NCBI RefSeq assembly: GCF_029510815.1
Contig: NZ_CP120360.1
Coordinates: 124,001 to 188,000 of the forward strand
Length of the DNA: 64,000 nucleotides
Direction: 5' to 3'
Origin: Janibacter sp. DB-40
GTDB taxonomy: Bacteria > Actinomycetota > Actinomycetes > Actinomycetales > Dermatophilaceae
A program made the translations under genes and the position numbers. Below the pieces are notes generated by a model. It was not told where the DNA came from. It saw only the letters and a list, made by a program, of their open reading frames with translations, and did no database searches. Positions 1-10,223 of the stretch are shown piece by piece (positions within the stretch are counted from its first letter, which is position 1; each line of letters opens with the position of its first letter).

Positions 1-316
1 TCAGCAAGGGCGTGAAGGCCACGATCACCCCCGAGATCGCCAGGGCGGGCCCGAGGAGCCGACGCGGATCCACGCGGTCGGCGTACCAGCCGCCCGCCCA
101 CGACCCGAGCGCGATCGCGCCGAGGGCGACCCCGATCACCATCGTGCTCGTCTCCAGCGTGAGCCCGAGGTACGGGGCCAGCAGCCGCAGCGCGACGATC
201 TCGACGACGAGGACTGCGGCGGAGGCCCCGAAGACGAGCACGGCCGCGGTCCGAGGGCCCATGCCGGCGGGCGCGGACACCGGCGCGGCAGGAGGTTGTG
301 AGGTCGAGCCCGTCAT
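1..316 (-). CDS. Fused MFS/spermidine synthase-like membrane protein, N-terminal part
   Basis: The reading frame is open from an ATG at 316 to the left edge, so only about 105 residues are visible. They begin with a short Ala/Pro/Ser-rich tail, then two hydrophobic segments around the motifs VVEIVALRLLAPYLG and TMVIGVALGAIALGSWAGGW, and start a third. This pattern (first helix, a conserved Glu, then an LxxSWxGGxxADR loop) is typical of the membrane half of bacterial fused MFS/spermidine synthase proteins, which carry a C-terminal methyltransferase-like fold. Actual polyamine synthase activity is not established for most of them and the catalytic half is outside this window. It is transcribed away from the two-TM gene that starts at 361, with a 44-bp shared upstream gap. 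Confidence 0.72.
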   Translation of the reverse strand, partial: MTGSTSQPPAAPVSAPAGMGPRTAAVLVFGASAAVLVVEIVALRLLAPYLGLTLETSTMVIGVALGAIALGSWAGGWYADRVDPRRLLGPALAISGVIVAFTPLL

Positions 317-360
317 GGACCGCATCCTGCCAACTGTTCGGGCGTGGCAGGCTGATCGGC

Positions 361-1137
361 ATGGCAGTCGACCGCGCCCGATCCCGAACCGCCGACGAGG
401 AGCCGGCTGCACCACAGCCACCTGCGCAGGAGGTCACCCCCAGCCTGGACCGGCTCGAGGCCGATCTGGTGCAGGTGAGCATCGCGCACCTGGGTCAGCG
501 GATCGCCGCTCGCTTCCCCGCGCGCAACCTGGTCCAGGTGGCAGCCCAGCTCGCCGACCTGGCCGACGAGGTCGAGGACACCTCCGGCGCCAGCCGTACC
601 CGCTTGCGCATCGCACGGTGGGTCTCGGCCCTCCTGGGTCTGGCCATCACGGCCGCGACCGTGCTGATCGTGGTCGCGGTGCTGCGCCAGGTGCGGGTCG
701 AGCTCGTGGACGGCTCGGCCGACTGGGTCCCCCTCGTGGAGTCGGGGATCAACGACGTCGTCTTCGCCGGCATCGCGATCTGGTTCCTCCTCGCCCTGCC
801 CGCGCGCTTCGAGCGGGCGCGCATCCTCGCGCTGCTGCATCGGCTGCGCTCGTTGGCCCACGTCATCGACATGCACCAGCTGACCAAGGACCCCGAGCAC
901 CTCAACCCGAACTACAGCCCCACGGGTGTGTCGGTGCGCGACCCCATGTCACGTGAGGAGATGGCCCATTACCTCGACTACTGCTCGGAGCTGTTGTCGC
1001 TGACCGGCAAGGTGGCCGCCCTCTGCGCCGAGGCGAGTGAGGACGACGTCATCCTCGACACCGTCGCCGGGGTGGAGTCCCTGACCTCGGACCTGGCCGC
1101 CCGGATCTGGCAGAAGATCTCGCTGCTGCCCGACTGA
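361..1137 (+). CDS. Two-TM membrane protein of unknown function
   Basis: A 258-residue protein beginning MAVDRARSR. I do not recognise the family. The first 80 residues are hydrophilic and rich in Ala, Pro and acidic residues, with a predicted helical stretch (LDRLEADLVQVSIAHLGQ). Two hydrophobic segments lie at about 87-108 (WVSALLGLAITAATVLIVVAVL) and 128-148 (INDVVFAGIAIWFLLALP), joined by a short polar loop, and about 110 mostly helical cytoplasmic residues follow. The frame is open further upstream, but the ATG at 361 is the first start after the divergent gene and gives a sensible N-terminus. It stands alone between a divergent gene and the radical SAM gene 70 bp downstream, so its context gives no functional hint. 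Confidence 0.7.
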   Translation: MAVDRARSRTADEEPAAPQPPAQEVTPSLDRLEADLVQVSIAHLGQRIAARFPARNLVQVAAQLADLADEVEDTSGASRTRLRIARWVSALLGLAITAATVLIVVAVLRQVRVELVDGSADWVPLVESGINDVVFAGIAIWFLLALPARFERARILALLHRLRSLAHVIDMHQLTKDPEHLNPNYSPTGVSVRDPMSREEMAHYLDYCSELLSLTGKVAALCAEASEDDVILDTVAGVESLTSDLAARIWQKISLLPD

Positions 1138-1182
1138 GCGAGATCGCTGCGGTAGCTGTCCGCGGGGCCGGTTCGGTATTTT

Positions 1183-1198
1183 CTACGACTGGGCGTAG
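1183..1198. promoter_or_regulatory. Small inverted repeat just before the radical SAM gene
   Basis: CTACG and CGTAG form 5-bp arms separated by six bases, ending about 10 bases before the GTG start at 1208. The spot is locally AT-richer than its surroundings, as promoters here tend to be. It could be a repressor site or part of a leader. No regulator can be assigned from sequence. Confidence 0.25.
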
Positions 1199-1207
1199 TT
1201 TATTCGT

Positions 1208-2392
<1,185 letters not shown>

Positions 2393-2414
2393 CCGCCGCG
2401 GCTCGCCGCCGCCC

Positions 2415-3629
2415 TCACGTCTGCTCGCGCAGGTACCTCCCGAAGTGCGGGACGGTGAAGGCGATCCGGCCCCGCTCGGCGGAGTAGATCAGGCCCTTCT
2501 TCAGCAGCGCGTCGCGGGCGGGGGAGAGGGACTGGGGCTTCTTGTCGAGCACCCGGGCGACCTCCGAGGTGGGGACGGACTCGATGTCGTCGAGCTCCTC
2601 CTCCCCCTTCGCCGCGATGTCTGCCGCCACATCCGCCATGGCGCGCAGGTACTCCCGCTCGCCCGGGGTCGCGCGCTCGTACCGCGAGCCGAAGAAGCCG
2701 ACCGCGAGCTCCGACTCCGCCTCGGGGGAGGCGACCCGGACGTCCTCGGCCCGGATCGGGGACTGCGGCGCGCGGTCCCAGACCGCCTTGCCGTAGGCCT
2801 GGATGAAGTACGGGTAGCCGCCGGTCGCGAAGTACAGCGCGTCGAGCGCTTCCTGCTCGTACTCGGCCATCTCGTCGGCCGCGGGTGCGGTGAGCGCGTG
2901 GTCGGCCTCCGCCCGAGCCAGCCGGTCGATGCGCTGGTAGCGGAAGAGCCGCTCGCTGTAGGACTTGCTCGCCGACAGCACGGCCGGCAGGTGTGGCAGG
3001 CCGGCGCCGACGACGATGAGGGGCGCGCCGTTCTGGCTCATCTCGTGGCAGGCCGCGCAGATCGCCGAGACGTCCTCCGGGCCGAGGTCCTGCATCTCGT
3101 CGATGAAGACCGCGATGCCCCGCCCGAGGTCCGCGGCCAGCCCGCCCACGTCGGTGAAGAGCTCCACGAGGTCGATCTCGATGTCACCCGAGTCCGCGCG
3201 GCCCTTGACGGCGGGGGCGTCGATGCCCGGGTTCCAGACCTCGCGCAGCTTCGTGCCCGGCTTGGCGTCGCGCTGGGCGAAGGACTTGATCACCCCGAGC
3301 ACGTGCGCGACCTCGTCCTCCTGGGTGTGCCCGAGCTCGCGGACCGCCTGGTGCAACGCGCTGGAGAGCGGCCGGCGCAGCCCCTGGTCGGGGCGGGCCT
3401 CGAGCTTGCCGGTGCCCCACTTCGCGCGCACGGCGGCCGAGCGCAGCTGGTTGAGCAGGACCGTCTTGCCGACGCCGCGCAGGCCGGTGAGGACGAGGGA
3501 GCGCTCCGGTCGGCCGGTGACGATGCGCTTGAGCACGACGTCGAATCGCTTCAGCTGCTCGTCGCGGCCGGCGAGCTCGGGAGGGCGCTGGCCGGCGCCG
3601 GGGGCATAGGGGTTGGTGATCGGGTCCAC
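2415..3629 (-). CDS. AAA ATPase with C-terminal winged-helix-like region
   Basis: A 404-residue protein. Walker A is GLRGVGKT at about residues 49-56 and Walker B is GIAVFIDEMQDL near 170. A sensor-like GAGLPHLP strand follows, then a helical lid and a C-terminal helix-turn-helix-like region (SEVARVLDKKPQSLSPARDAL, ending in PHFGRYLREQT). This matches the orphan AAA ATPases related to archaeal-type/Orc1-Cdc6-like proteins that are common in actinobacteria; their role is largely unknown. I chose GTG 3629 as start because the sequence upstream is non-conserved and includes promoter-like TATACAT. It is divergent from the malic enzyme gene and has no partner toxin, nuclease or antitoxin gene, so a defence role cannot be claimed. 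Confidence 0.72.
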   Translation of the reverse strand: MDPITNPYAPGAGQRPPELAGRDEQLKRFDVVLKRIVTGRPERSLVLTGLRGVGKTVLLNQLRSAAVRAKWGTGKLEARPDQGLRRPLSSALHQAVRELGHTQEDEVAHVLGVIKSFAQRDAKPGTKLREVWNPGIDAPAVKGRADSGDIEIDLVELFTDVGGLAADLGRGIAVFIDEMQDLGPEDVSAICAACHEMSQNGAPLIVVGAGLPHLPAVLSASKSYSERLFRYQRIDRLARAEADHALTAPAADEMAEYEQEALDALYFATGGYPYFIQAYGKAVWDRAPQSPIRAEDVRVASPEAESELAVGFFGSRYERATPGEREYLRAMADVAADIAAKGEEELDDIESVPTSEVARVLDKKPQSLSPARDALLKKGLIYSAERGRIAFTVPHFGRYLREQT

Positions 3630-3889
3630 GATGGGACCGTATCCGCATGTATAGGCAACTCCGGATATCTCGGGAGATTGCGCAAGGCGTGTTGCGCGGG
3701 CAGTCGGTCCGGGCGCGGGCGAAGGGGGCGGGGCCGGGTTCGTCGCGACGCCCCGATTCCCTTTTCTAGGCAAATCTAGACATAGACCGATATCGGCGCA
3801 TAGTCGTGCATCGCGCCGGATGGTCCCGTCCTTCGCTCCTCGGCGCGTGCCGTGCCGCGAGCCCGTCGTCGTGGTGAGAGACTGGTCAC

Positions 3890-5368
3890 ATGCCCGCCGC
3901 AACCCCCTCGTCCTACTCCGTCACCATCCGCCTGCACACCTCCACGGACTACGCCGTCGTCGGACGGGTGGCCACCGTGATCGCCGAGCAGGGCGGGATC
4001 GTCACCGCCATCGACATCGCCGACTCGCGGCACGACCGGCTCACCGTCGATGTCACCTGCTCTGGCATCAACGTCGACCACACCGACGACCTCGTCGAGG
4101 CGGTCGAGGCGGTGGACGGGGTGACCGTCCACAAGGTCTCCGACCGCACCTTCCTGCTCCACCTCGGCGGCAAGATCGAGGTGCGCTCCAAGGTCGCGCT
4201 GAAGACCCGCGACGACCTGTCGATGGCCTACACCCCCGGCGTCGGTCGCGTCTCCACCGCGATCGCGAAGAACCCCGACGACGCACGCCGCCTGACGATC
4301 AAGGGCAACAGCGTCGCCGTCGTCACGGACGGCTCCGCGGTCCTGGGCCTGGGCAACATCGGCCCCGAGGCCGCGATGCCGGTCATGGAGGGCAAGGCCG
4401 CGCTGTTCAAGCAGTTCGCCGACATCGATGCCTGGCCGATCTGCCTGGCCAGCCAGGACACCGACGAGATCGTGCGCGCCGTCGAGATGATCGCCCCCGG
4501 CTTCGGTGGCATCAACCTCGAGGACATCGCCGCGCCGCGCTGCTTCGAGATCGAGCGTCGCCTGCGGGAGAGCCTGGACATCCCGGTCTTCCACGACGAC
4601 CAGCACGGCACCGCGATCGTCGTCCTCGCCGCCCTGCGCAACGCCCTGCGCGTCGTGGGCAAGCAGCTCGAGGAGGCGAACGTCGTCGTCGCCGGCGGTG
4701 GCGCCGCCGGGTCGGCCATCGTCACCCTGCTGCTGGCCGCCGGCGCGAAGGACGTCATCGTCTTCGACCGCGAGGGGCTGCTCTCCCGCGACGACGACTC
4801 GCTCTCACCCGCCAAGAAGGAGCTCGCCGAGCGCACCAACCCGCGCAGGATCCGTGGCGACCTGCCGGACGGACTGCAGGACGCCGACGTCTTCATCGGT
4901 GTCTCCGCGCCGAACATCCTCAAGGCCGAGTGGATCCGCGACCGCATGGCGCAGGACCCGATCGTCTTCGCGCTCGCCAACCCGGACCCGGAGATCGACC
5001 CGGCCGAGGCCGCGCAGTACGCCACGGTCGTCGCCTCGGGCCGCAGCGACTACCCGAACCAGATCAACAACGTCCTCGCCTTCCCCGGGGTCTTCCGCGG
5101 CCTGCTCGACGCGCACGCCGAGGACATCACCACCGACATGCTCATCCGCGCGGCCGACGCGATCGCCGGGGTGGTCACCGACGAGGAGATCAACCCCTCG
5201 TTCATCATCCCGAGCGTCTTCCACTCCGAGGTCGCCGACGCCGTGGCCGTCGCGATCTCGGGGGAGGGCAAGTCCACCACCGGCTCACCGACCGGACCGA
5301 TCAAGGTCGGGTCCCGCTCCACCGCCGCGCCGGTCGACGACACCGGCATCATGCCGCGGGTGCAGTGA
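3890..5368 (+). CDS. NAD(P)-dependent malic enzyme with N-terminal ACT domain
   Basis: A 492-residue protein that oxidatively decarboxylates malate to pyruvate. Residues about 8-85 form an ACT domain ([27 protein letters not shown]), a small-molecule-binding module found at the front of many actinobacterial malic enzymes. The catalytic half carries the malic signature SMAYTPGVG with its Tyr, then the metal-binding region with [17 protein letters not shown]. The NAD-binding half has the dinucleotide loop [14 protein letters not shown], and [15 protein letters not shown] follows. Length is normal for the ACT-containing form. ATG 3890 is the only good start. The stop at 5366-5368 is followed after one base by the first of four tandem dyad elements. 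Confidence 0.93.
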   Translation: MPAATPSSYSVTIRLHTSTDYAVVGRVATVIAEQGGIVTAIDIADSRHDRLTVDVTCSGINVDHTDDLVEAVEAVDGVTVHKVSDRTFLLHLGGKIEVRSKVALKTRDDLSMAYTPGVGRVSTAIAKNPDDARRLTIKGNSVAVVTDGSAVLGLGNIGPEAAMPVMEGKAALFKQFADIDAWPICLASQDTDEIVRAVEMIAPGFGGINLEDIAAPRCFEIERRLRESLDIPVFHDDQHGTAIVVLAALRNALRVVGKQLEEANVVVAGGGAAGSAIVTLLLAAGAKDVIVFDREGLLSRDDDSLSPAKKELAERTNPRRIRGDLPDGLQDADVFIGVSAPNILKAEWIRDRMAQDPIVFALANPDPEIDPAEAAQYATVVASGRSDYPNQINNVLAFPGVFRGLLDAHAEDITTDMLIRAADAIAGVVTDEEINPSFIIPSVFHSEVADAVAVAISGEGKSTTGSPTGPIKVGSRSTAAPVDDTGIMPRVQ

Positions 5369-5369
5369 C

Positions 5370-5487
5370 CGCAACTGCTTAGGCTCTTGCGGCTCTTCCT
5401 GCGCAACTGCTTAGGCTCTTGCGGCCCTTCCTGCGCAACTGCTTAGGCTCTTGCGGCTCTTCCTGCGCAACTGCTTAGGCTCCTGCG
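5370..5487 (+). repeat. Array A: four 22-bp CGCA-N14-TGCG dyad elements, 32-bp period
   Basis: Copies lie at 5370-5391, 5402-5423, 5434-5455 and 5466-5487, each starting exactly 32 bp after the last. The core is GCAACTGCTTAGGCTCYTGC, with the last copy ending CCTGCG instead of CTTGCG. The 10-bp spacers are near-identical to each other (GCTCTTCCTG type). The element is an imperfect palindrome: CGCA and TGCG ends, GC pairs inside, and TA at the centre. The array starts one base after the malic enzyme stop and ends about 50 bp before the next gene on the same strand. Confidence 0.9.
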
Positions 5488-5537
5488 AAGGAGGAGGCCG
5501 GGCAGGCGGAGCCGGTGCGGATGGCAGGCTGGGTCAC

Positions 5538-6317
5538 GTGAGCAGCTCACCGACCTACCGCAAGGACACCTCCGCCGCGCCTCGTGGCTACTCCTCCTGG
5601 GAGGCCGCGGGGCTGCTGTGGCTCGCCGAGGCCGAGGCGGACGGCGGAGCGCACGTCGCCGAGCTGAGGGACGTCGACGTCACCCACATCGACCTCGCGA
5701 AGTACGTCCCGGCCCCCTCGACCAATGTCGCGGCCGACGAGTTCGGGGCGGCCCTGGCGGCCACCCACGCCGCCGGGGCTCCCGCCTTCGGCGCGCCGCC
5801 CGCGCGGTGGACGAGCCACGGGTTCATCGGCCCGGGGGACGCCCCGATGCCGATGCCGGTGGAGCCGACGGAGACGTGGGGTGCCTTCTTCGCCGAGCAG
5901 CGCATCCGCCACATGCTGCGCGCCGGCCGCTCCCAGGGGCTGTGGGAGGAGGAGGGCGAGCTCTTCGAGCGCGTCGCCACCCGCCTCGAGTCCGGTGAGT
6001 TCGACGACGACCGCCCACCCGCGCGCATCCACGGTGACCTGTGGGCCGGCAACGTGCTGTGGACCCGCAAGGGCGCCGTGCTCATCGACCCCGCCGCCCA
6101 CGGCGGCCACCCCGAGACCGACCTCGCGATGCTGCTGCTCTTCACCGCCCCGCACATCGCGCGCATCATCGCCGCCTACGACGAGGCCGCGCCCTTGGCG
6201 GACGGCTGGCAGGAGCGGGTCGGGCTGCACCAGCTCTTCCCGGTGATGGTCCACGCCGTGATCTTCGGTGGCGGCTACGTCCAGCAGGCCGTGGAGATGG
6301 CGCGCAAGTACGCCTGA
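5538..6317 (+). CDS. Fructosamine kinase family protein
   Basis: A 259-residue aminoglycoside-phosphotransferase-like kinase of the fructosamine/ketosamine-3-kinase family, which phosphorylates sugar adducts on protein amines and so starts protein deglycation. Visible signatures are the catalytic-loop motif RIHGDLWAGNVLW with its Asp, the following metal-binding VLIDPAAHGGHPETDLAML, and the family's WGAFFAEQRI region in the middle. The N-lobe is short, about 30 residues before the conserved core. I place the start at GTG 5538; a longer frame would run into the repeat array and encode repeat-derived peptide. It is codirectional with the malic enzyme, but the array separates them and could affect read-through. 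Confidence 0.85.
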   Translation: MSSSPTYRKDTSAAPRGYSSWEAAGLLWLAEAEADGGAHVAELRDVDVTHIDLAKYVPAPSTNVAADEFGAALAATHAAGAPAFGAPPARWTSHGFIGPGDAPMPMPVEPTETWGAFFAEQRIRHMLRAGRSQGLWEEEGELFERVATRLESGEFDDDRPPARIHGDLWAGNVLWTRKGAVLIDPAAHGGHPETDLAMLLLFTAPHIARIIAAYDEAAPLADGWQERVGLHQLFPVMVHAVIFGGGYVQQAVEMARKYA

Positions 6318-6320
6318 CCC

Positions 6321-8096
6321 TCACCCGCGGTACAGCGCCTCGATCTCCTCGGCGTAGCGCTCGTTGATCGGCTTGCGGCGCAGCTTGAGCGTCGGGGTGA
6401 GCACGTCGCTGCCGGGCGCCCAGTACTCGGGGAGCACCCTGAAGCGCTTGACCTGCTCGATGCGGGAGAGCTTGGCGTTCCCCGCCTCGATGCCCTTGTC
6501 GACCTCGGCGACGAGCTCCGGGTGCTCCGCGAGGACGGCCGGGTCCGCGGGGGCACCGACCCGCTCGGCGAAGGCGGCGGCCGCGTCCGGGTCCAGCGTC
6601 ACCAGCGCGACGTTGTAGGGGCGGCCGTCACCCACGACGGTCAGCGTCGCGGCGAGCGGGGTGGTCACCTTGAGCGTGTTCTCGATCATCGACGGGGACA
6701 TGTTCTTGCCGGACGCGTTGATGATCAGCTCCTTCTTGCGGTCGGTGATCGTCAGGTACCCGTCCGCGTCGATCGTCCCGACGTCCCCGGTGTGCAGCCA
6801 GCCGTCGGCGTCGATGGTCTCGGCGGTCTTCTCCGGGTCGCCCCGGTAGCCGGGTGTCACGCAGTCCCCGCGGAAGAGCAGCTCGCCGTCATCGGCGATC
6901 CGCATCTCGAAGCCGGGCAGCGCCGGGCCGACGGTCCCCACCTTCGCCCGACCCGGCGGGTTGATCGTCCCGGCGCCGGCGATCTCCGACATGCCCCAGA
7001 TCTCGCACACGTCGATGCCCAGACCCATGAAGAAACGCAGCGTCTCGGGGGCGATCGCCGCAGCGCCCGACCAGGACCACCGCAGCTGGTCGAGGCCGAG
7101 CGCGCCCCGGACCTTGCTCAGCACCAGCCGGTCGGCGAGTATCAGCTGCACCGCGTCGAGGCCCTTCAGCCGCTTGCCGTCCAGCAACGCGCCGCCCTGC
7201 TTGTCGGCCATCCGCAGCGCCCAGGCGCCCAGCCTCCGCTTCACCGGGCTCTCGTCCGCCGCGACCTTCGCCTCGATGCCCATCTTGATCTTCTCCCACA
7301 CCCGGGGCACGGCGAACCAGACCGTCGGTCGGGCGTCGGGCAGCGCGGTCGCGATCTCCCGCGGGTCGGCGATGTAGGTGACCTGCACCCCCCTGGCCAC
7401 GTTGAAGTACTGCGCCGACGCCCGGTCGGCGATGTGCGCGGCCGGCAGGAAGGAGGTGATGCGGTCACCGAAGCGCACGTCGACGACGCCCTCGGCGCCG
7501 TGGAGCACGGCGAGCAGGTTGCGGTGGGTGAGCTGGACCCCCTTCGGCGGGCCGGTGGTGCCGGAGGTGTAGATCAGGGTGAGCACGTCGTCCGGCTGCA
7601 CCGCGCGCCAGGCGGCCTCGAAGTCGAAGTCGGGATCACCCAGGCCCTCGAGTTCGGCCAGGGTGTGGGTCGCGCCCTCGGGTGTGCCGTCGACGACGAC
7701 GACGTGGTCGAGGGCGACCCCGGAGCCGAGGATCGCCCCCAACAGGGCGGTCTCGGTGACCGCGATCCGGTTGCCCGCGTTGCCGAAGAGGTACTCGACC
7801 TGCTCCGGTGCCGACGTGTTGTAGATCGAGAAGGGGGTCATCCCCAGGTGCATCGCGCCAGCATCGACCCAGGCGAACTCGGGTCGGTTGGAGAGCATGA
7901 TCCCGAGCGTGTCCCCGTGCCGGTACCCGAGTGCGGCCAGGCCTGCGGCCACCGCGCGCACGTGGTCGCCGTACTCCGCCCACGTGACCGAGACGGCGTC
8001 CCCCGGCGTCCGCAGCGCCACCGCCCCCGGGTCGACGGTCAGGGTCTGCTGGAAGGCTTCACAGAGGGTGGCGGCAGCCATGGGGGTCTCCATCAC
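6321..8096 (-). CDS. Long-chain fatty acid-CoA ligase (FadD15-like)
   Basis: A 591-residue ANL-superfamily adenylating enzyme that activates fatty acids to acyl-CoA through an acyl-AMP. The AMP-binding P-loop is LIYTSGTTGPPKG at about residue 175, the second core motif is WGMSEIAGAGTIN, and the hinge region reads GWLHTGDVGTIDADGYLTITDRKKELIINASGKN. The length and the full C-terminal domain fit the AMP-forming long-chain acyl-CoA synthetases that actinobacteria annotate as FadD15. The start used is the first Met of MMETPMAAATL; the later Met of MAAATL is equally possible. It converges with the fructosamine kinase gene three bases away and is divergent from the sensor kinase locus. Confidence 0.92.
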   Translation of the reverse strand: MMETPMAAATLCEAFQQTLTVDPGAVALRTPGDAVSVTWAEYGDHVRAVAAGLAALGYRHGDTLGIMLSNRPEFAWVDAGAMHLGMTPFSIYNTSAPEQVEYLFGNAGNRIAVTETALLGAILGSGVALDHVVVVDGTPEGATHTLAELEGLGDPDFDFEAAWRAVQPDDVLTLIYTSGTTGPPKGVQLTHRNLLAVLHGAEGVVDVRFGDRITSFLPAAHIADRASAQYFNVARGVQVTYIADPREIATALPDARPTVWFAVPRVWEKIKMGIEAKVAADESPVKRRLGAWALRMADKQGGALLDGKRLKGLDAVQLILADRLVLSKVRGALGLDQLRWSWSGAAAIAPETLRFFMGLGIDVCEIWGMSEIAGAGTINPPGRAKVGTVGPALPGFEMRIADDGELLFRGDCVTPGYRGDPEKTAETIDADGWLHTGDVGTIDADGYLTITDRKKELIINASGKNMSPSMIENTLKVTTPLAATLTVVGDGRPYNVALVTLDPDAAAAFAERVGAPADPAVLAEHPELVAEVDKGIEAGNAKLSRIEQVKRFRVLPEYWAPGSDVLTPTLKLRRKPINERYAEEIEALYRG

Positions 8097-8185
8097 AGGT
8101 GCCCTCTACGGTGAGGGCCGTACCAAAGAGTAGGTCCGGCGGTCGCCGCACGACAAGGACACCGACGCAGCACCACGCGGCATGG

Positions 8186-8207
8186 CGAAGGGGGAGAACC
8201 CCCTTCG
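8186..8207. repeat. GAAGGGGG inverted repeat upstream of a sensor kinase gene
   Basis: CGAAGGGGG and CCCCCTTCG are perfect 9-bp arms around a 4-base loop (AGAA). The hairpin lies between the divergent acyl-CoA ligase and sensor kinase genes, about 50 bp before the kinase GTG. Here the frequent GAAGGGGG word is paired with its own complement. It could be a leader hairpin or an operator. Confidence 0.6.
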
Positions 8208-8259
8208 TCCTGGGGAGAACTCGGCAGACCGGGGCGGCGCCGGCTGCGAGAGTTGTCCC

Positions 8260-9558
8260 GTGACCACACAGACGATGAATCCACCACTGGAGCGGCTGGA
8301 GCGCCCCGGCCTCGGGCGACGCTGGCTCGCCGGCTGGGGCAGTGTGCTCCTCCTCGTCACGAGCATCCTCACCTCGGTCGTGGCGATGGTCTTCACGGCG
8401 CTCGTCATCGGCGCGACGGTGGCCATCACCGCGGGCGGCATCGGCCTGCTCCTGCTCATCCCCCTCGTGTGGCTCGCCGGCATCATCGGCCACGCCGAGC
8501 GGCACCGCATCGTCGCCCTCTCCGGTCGTCGCGTGCACCCGCCGGCGCGACGGGAGCAGCCGTGGTGGCGGCGGCTCCTCCTCGACGAGCACTCGTGGCG
8601 CAGCGTCGCCTACCTGGCGCTGCACTCGCTGTGGGGCTTCGTCACCGGCTGGCTGACCGTGCTCGTCCTCGCCCAGACGCTCCTGCTGCTGATCGTCCCG
8701 GTGCTCAGCGGACGCTCGCCCGAGCAGGGGTTTGAGATCTACGGGCTCGTGGAGGTGCAGGGCTTCACGGCGCTCGCGATCACCTGGGTGTCCGCCCTCG
8801 TCGTCCTGATCCTGCTGCCCCTCGTCGCCCACCTGCTCACCTCGGTCGACATCGTGCTCGCCCGCTGGCTGCTCGGGCGGGACGAGCGCAAGGTCCTCGA
8901 GCACCTCACGGCCCGCGTCGACACCCTCACCGACTCCCGCCGCGAGGCCGTCGACTCCGTTGAGGCCGAGCGCCGCCGGATCGAGCGGGACCTGCACGAC
9001 GGGCCGCAGCAGCGCATGGTCTCCATCGCGATGACCCTCGGCATGGCCAAGCAGGCGCTCCACGACGACCCGGAGTCCGCGGCCGGGCTCATCGACGAGG
9101 CACACCGCTCCGCCAAGGAGGCCATCGTCGAGATGCGCCACGTCGCCCGCGGCATCGTCCCGCCGATCCTCGCCGACCGGGGTCTGGAGGCCGCGCTCCC
9201 CGCGCTCGCGGCCCGGTCCGCCGTCCCGGTGTCGGTGGACGTGCGCGACGTCGGCCGGCTCGACCCCACGACCGAGGCGATCGCCTACTTCGTCGTCAGC
9301 GAGGCCCTGACCAATGTCGCCAAGCACTCCGGTGCCGAGCACGCCCGGGTGGACGTCACCCGAGACGAGGAGCACCTGACGACCGTCGTCACCGACGACG
9401 GCCGCGGCGGCGCCGATCCCGCGCGGGGCACCGGCCTGACCGGACTGCGCCAGCGGGTCACCGCCGTCGACGGCACCCTCGAGGTGCACTCCCCGCACGG
9501 CGGACCGACCCGACTGACCGCAACCCTCCCCCTTCGCACCGGACGGAGCCTGTCATGA
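8260..9558 (+). CDS. Sensor histidine kinase (NarL/DesK-type)
   Basis: A 432-residue membrane sensor. The first ~210 residues hold a putative-sensor region with paired hydrophobic stretches (LLLVTSILTSVVAMVFTALVIGATVAITAGG; FVTGWLTVLVLAQTLLLLIVPVL; and a third near residue 180). A HisKA_3 dimerisation helix follows with the phospho-accepting His at about residue 246 in RRIERDLHDGPQQRM. The C-terminal ATPase domain has an N-box (SEALTNVAKHSGAEHA) and G-box (DDGRGGADPARGTGLTGLRQR). GTG 8260 and the in-frame ATG 8275 are the plausible starts; an earlier ATG at 8182 lies before the GAAGGGGG hairpin and is unlikely. Its stop overlaps the ATG of the response regulator (ATGA at 9555-9558). The signal is unknown. 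Confidence 0.9.
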   Translation: MTTQTMNPPLERLERPGLGRRWLAGWGSVLLLVTSILTSVVAMVFTALVIGATVAITAGGIGLLLLIPLVWLAGIIGHAERHRIVALSGRRVHPPARREQPWWRRLLLDEHSWRSVAYLALHSLWGFVTGWLTVLVLAQTLLLLIVPVLSGRSPEQGFEIYGLVEVQGFTALAITWVSALVVLILLPLVAHLLTSVDIVLARWLLGRDERKVLEHLTARVDTLTDSRREAVDSVEAERRRIERDLHDGPQQRMVSIAMTLGMAKQALHDDPESAAGLIDEAHRSAKEAIVEMRHVARGIVPPILADRGLEAALPALAARSAVPVSVDVRDVGRLDPTTEAIAYFVVSEALTNVAKHSGAEHARVDVTRDEEHLTTVVTDDGRGGADPARGTGLTGLRQRVTAVDGTLEVHSPHGGPTRLTATLPLRTGRSLS

Positions 9559-10220
9559 GCGAGACCCCCACCAAGGTCGTGCTGGCCGAGGACTCCGTCC
9601 TCCTGCGTGACGGGATCGTGCGCCTGCTGACATCGGCCGGCTTCGAGGTCGCGGCGGCATGCCCGGACGGCGAGACCTTCCTGGCGGCCGTGGAGGAGCA
9701 CCGGCCCGACCTCGTCGTCGTGGACGTGCGAATGCCCCCGACCTTCACCTCCGAGGGGATCGTCGCCGCACTCAAGGTCCGCGACAGCCACCCCGACACG
9801 GCCGTGATGGTGCTCAGCCAGTACGTCGAGGAGCAGTACGCGACCGAGCTCGTCGCCTCGAAGTCGAAGGGGGTCGGGTACCTCCTCAAGGACCGCGTCG
9901 CCGACACGAGCGACTTCATCGCCGCGCTGCGGGACGTCGCGGGCGGCGGCACGGTCCTCGACCCCGACGTCGTCACCCAGCTGCTGACCCGGGCCCGCCA
10001 CGCGGACCCGCTCGCGGCGCTCACCCCGCGCGAGCGGGACGTGCTCGACCTGATGGCCCAGGGCCGGACGAACTCCGCGATCGCCAAGGAGCTCTTCGTC
10101 TCCCACGGGGCCGTGGAGAAGCACGTGACCTCCATCTTCACCAAGCTCGACCTGCCGCCCGCAGACGGTGACCACCGCCGCGTGCTCGCCGTGCTCCGCT
10201 GGCTCGACCAGGAGGACTGA
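9555..10220 (+). CDS. NarL-family response regulator
   Basis: A 221-residue two-domain regulator. The receiver domain has the acidic pocket (VLAEDSVLLRDGI) and the phospho-accepting Asp at about residue 57 in VVVDVRMPP, then the conserved Lys (GVGYLLKDRV). The C-terminal LuxR-type HTH begins near LTPRERDVLDLMAQGRTNSAI, with the recognition helix in SHGAVEKHVTSIFTKLDL. It overlaps the kinase gene by four bases and is followed after three bases by the membrane protein gene, so the three are co-transcribed. It is the natural partner of the adjacent kinase and may regulate its own operon. Confidence 0.93.
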   Translation: MSETPTKVVLAEDSVLLRDGIVRLLTSAGFEVAAACPDGETFLAAVEEHRPDLVVVDVRMPPTFTSEGIVAALKVRDSHPDTAVMVLSQYVEEQYATELVASKSKGVGYLLKDRVADTSDFIAALRDVAGGGTVLDPDVVTQLLTRARHADPLAALTPRERDVLDLMAQGRTNSAIAKELFVSHGAVEKHVTSIFTKLDLPPADGDHRRVLAVLRWLDQED

Positions 10221-10223
10221 CCG

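Noticed and set aside
5370..5487. Tandem repeats resembling a CRISPR array
   Set aside because: Repeats are 22 bp, spacers only 8-20 bp and often similar to each other, there are at most four units, and no cas gene exists. Geometry fits binding sites, not CRISPR.
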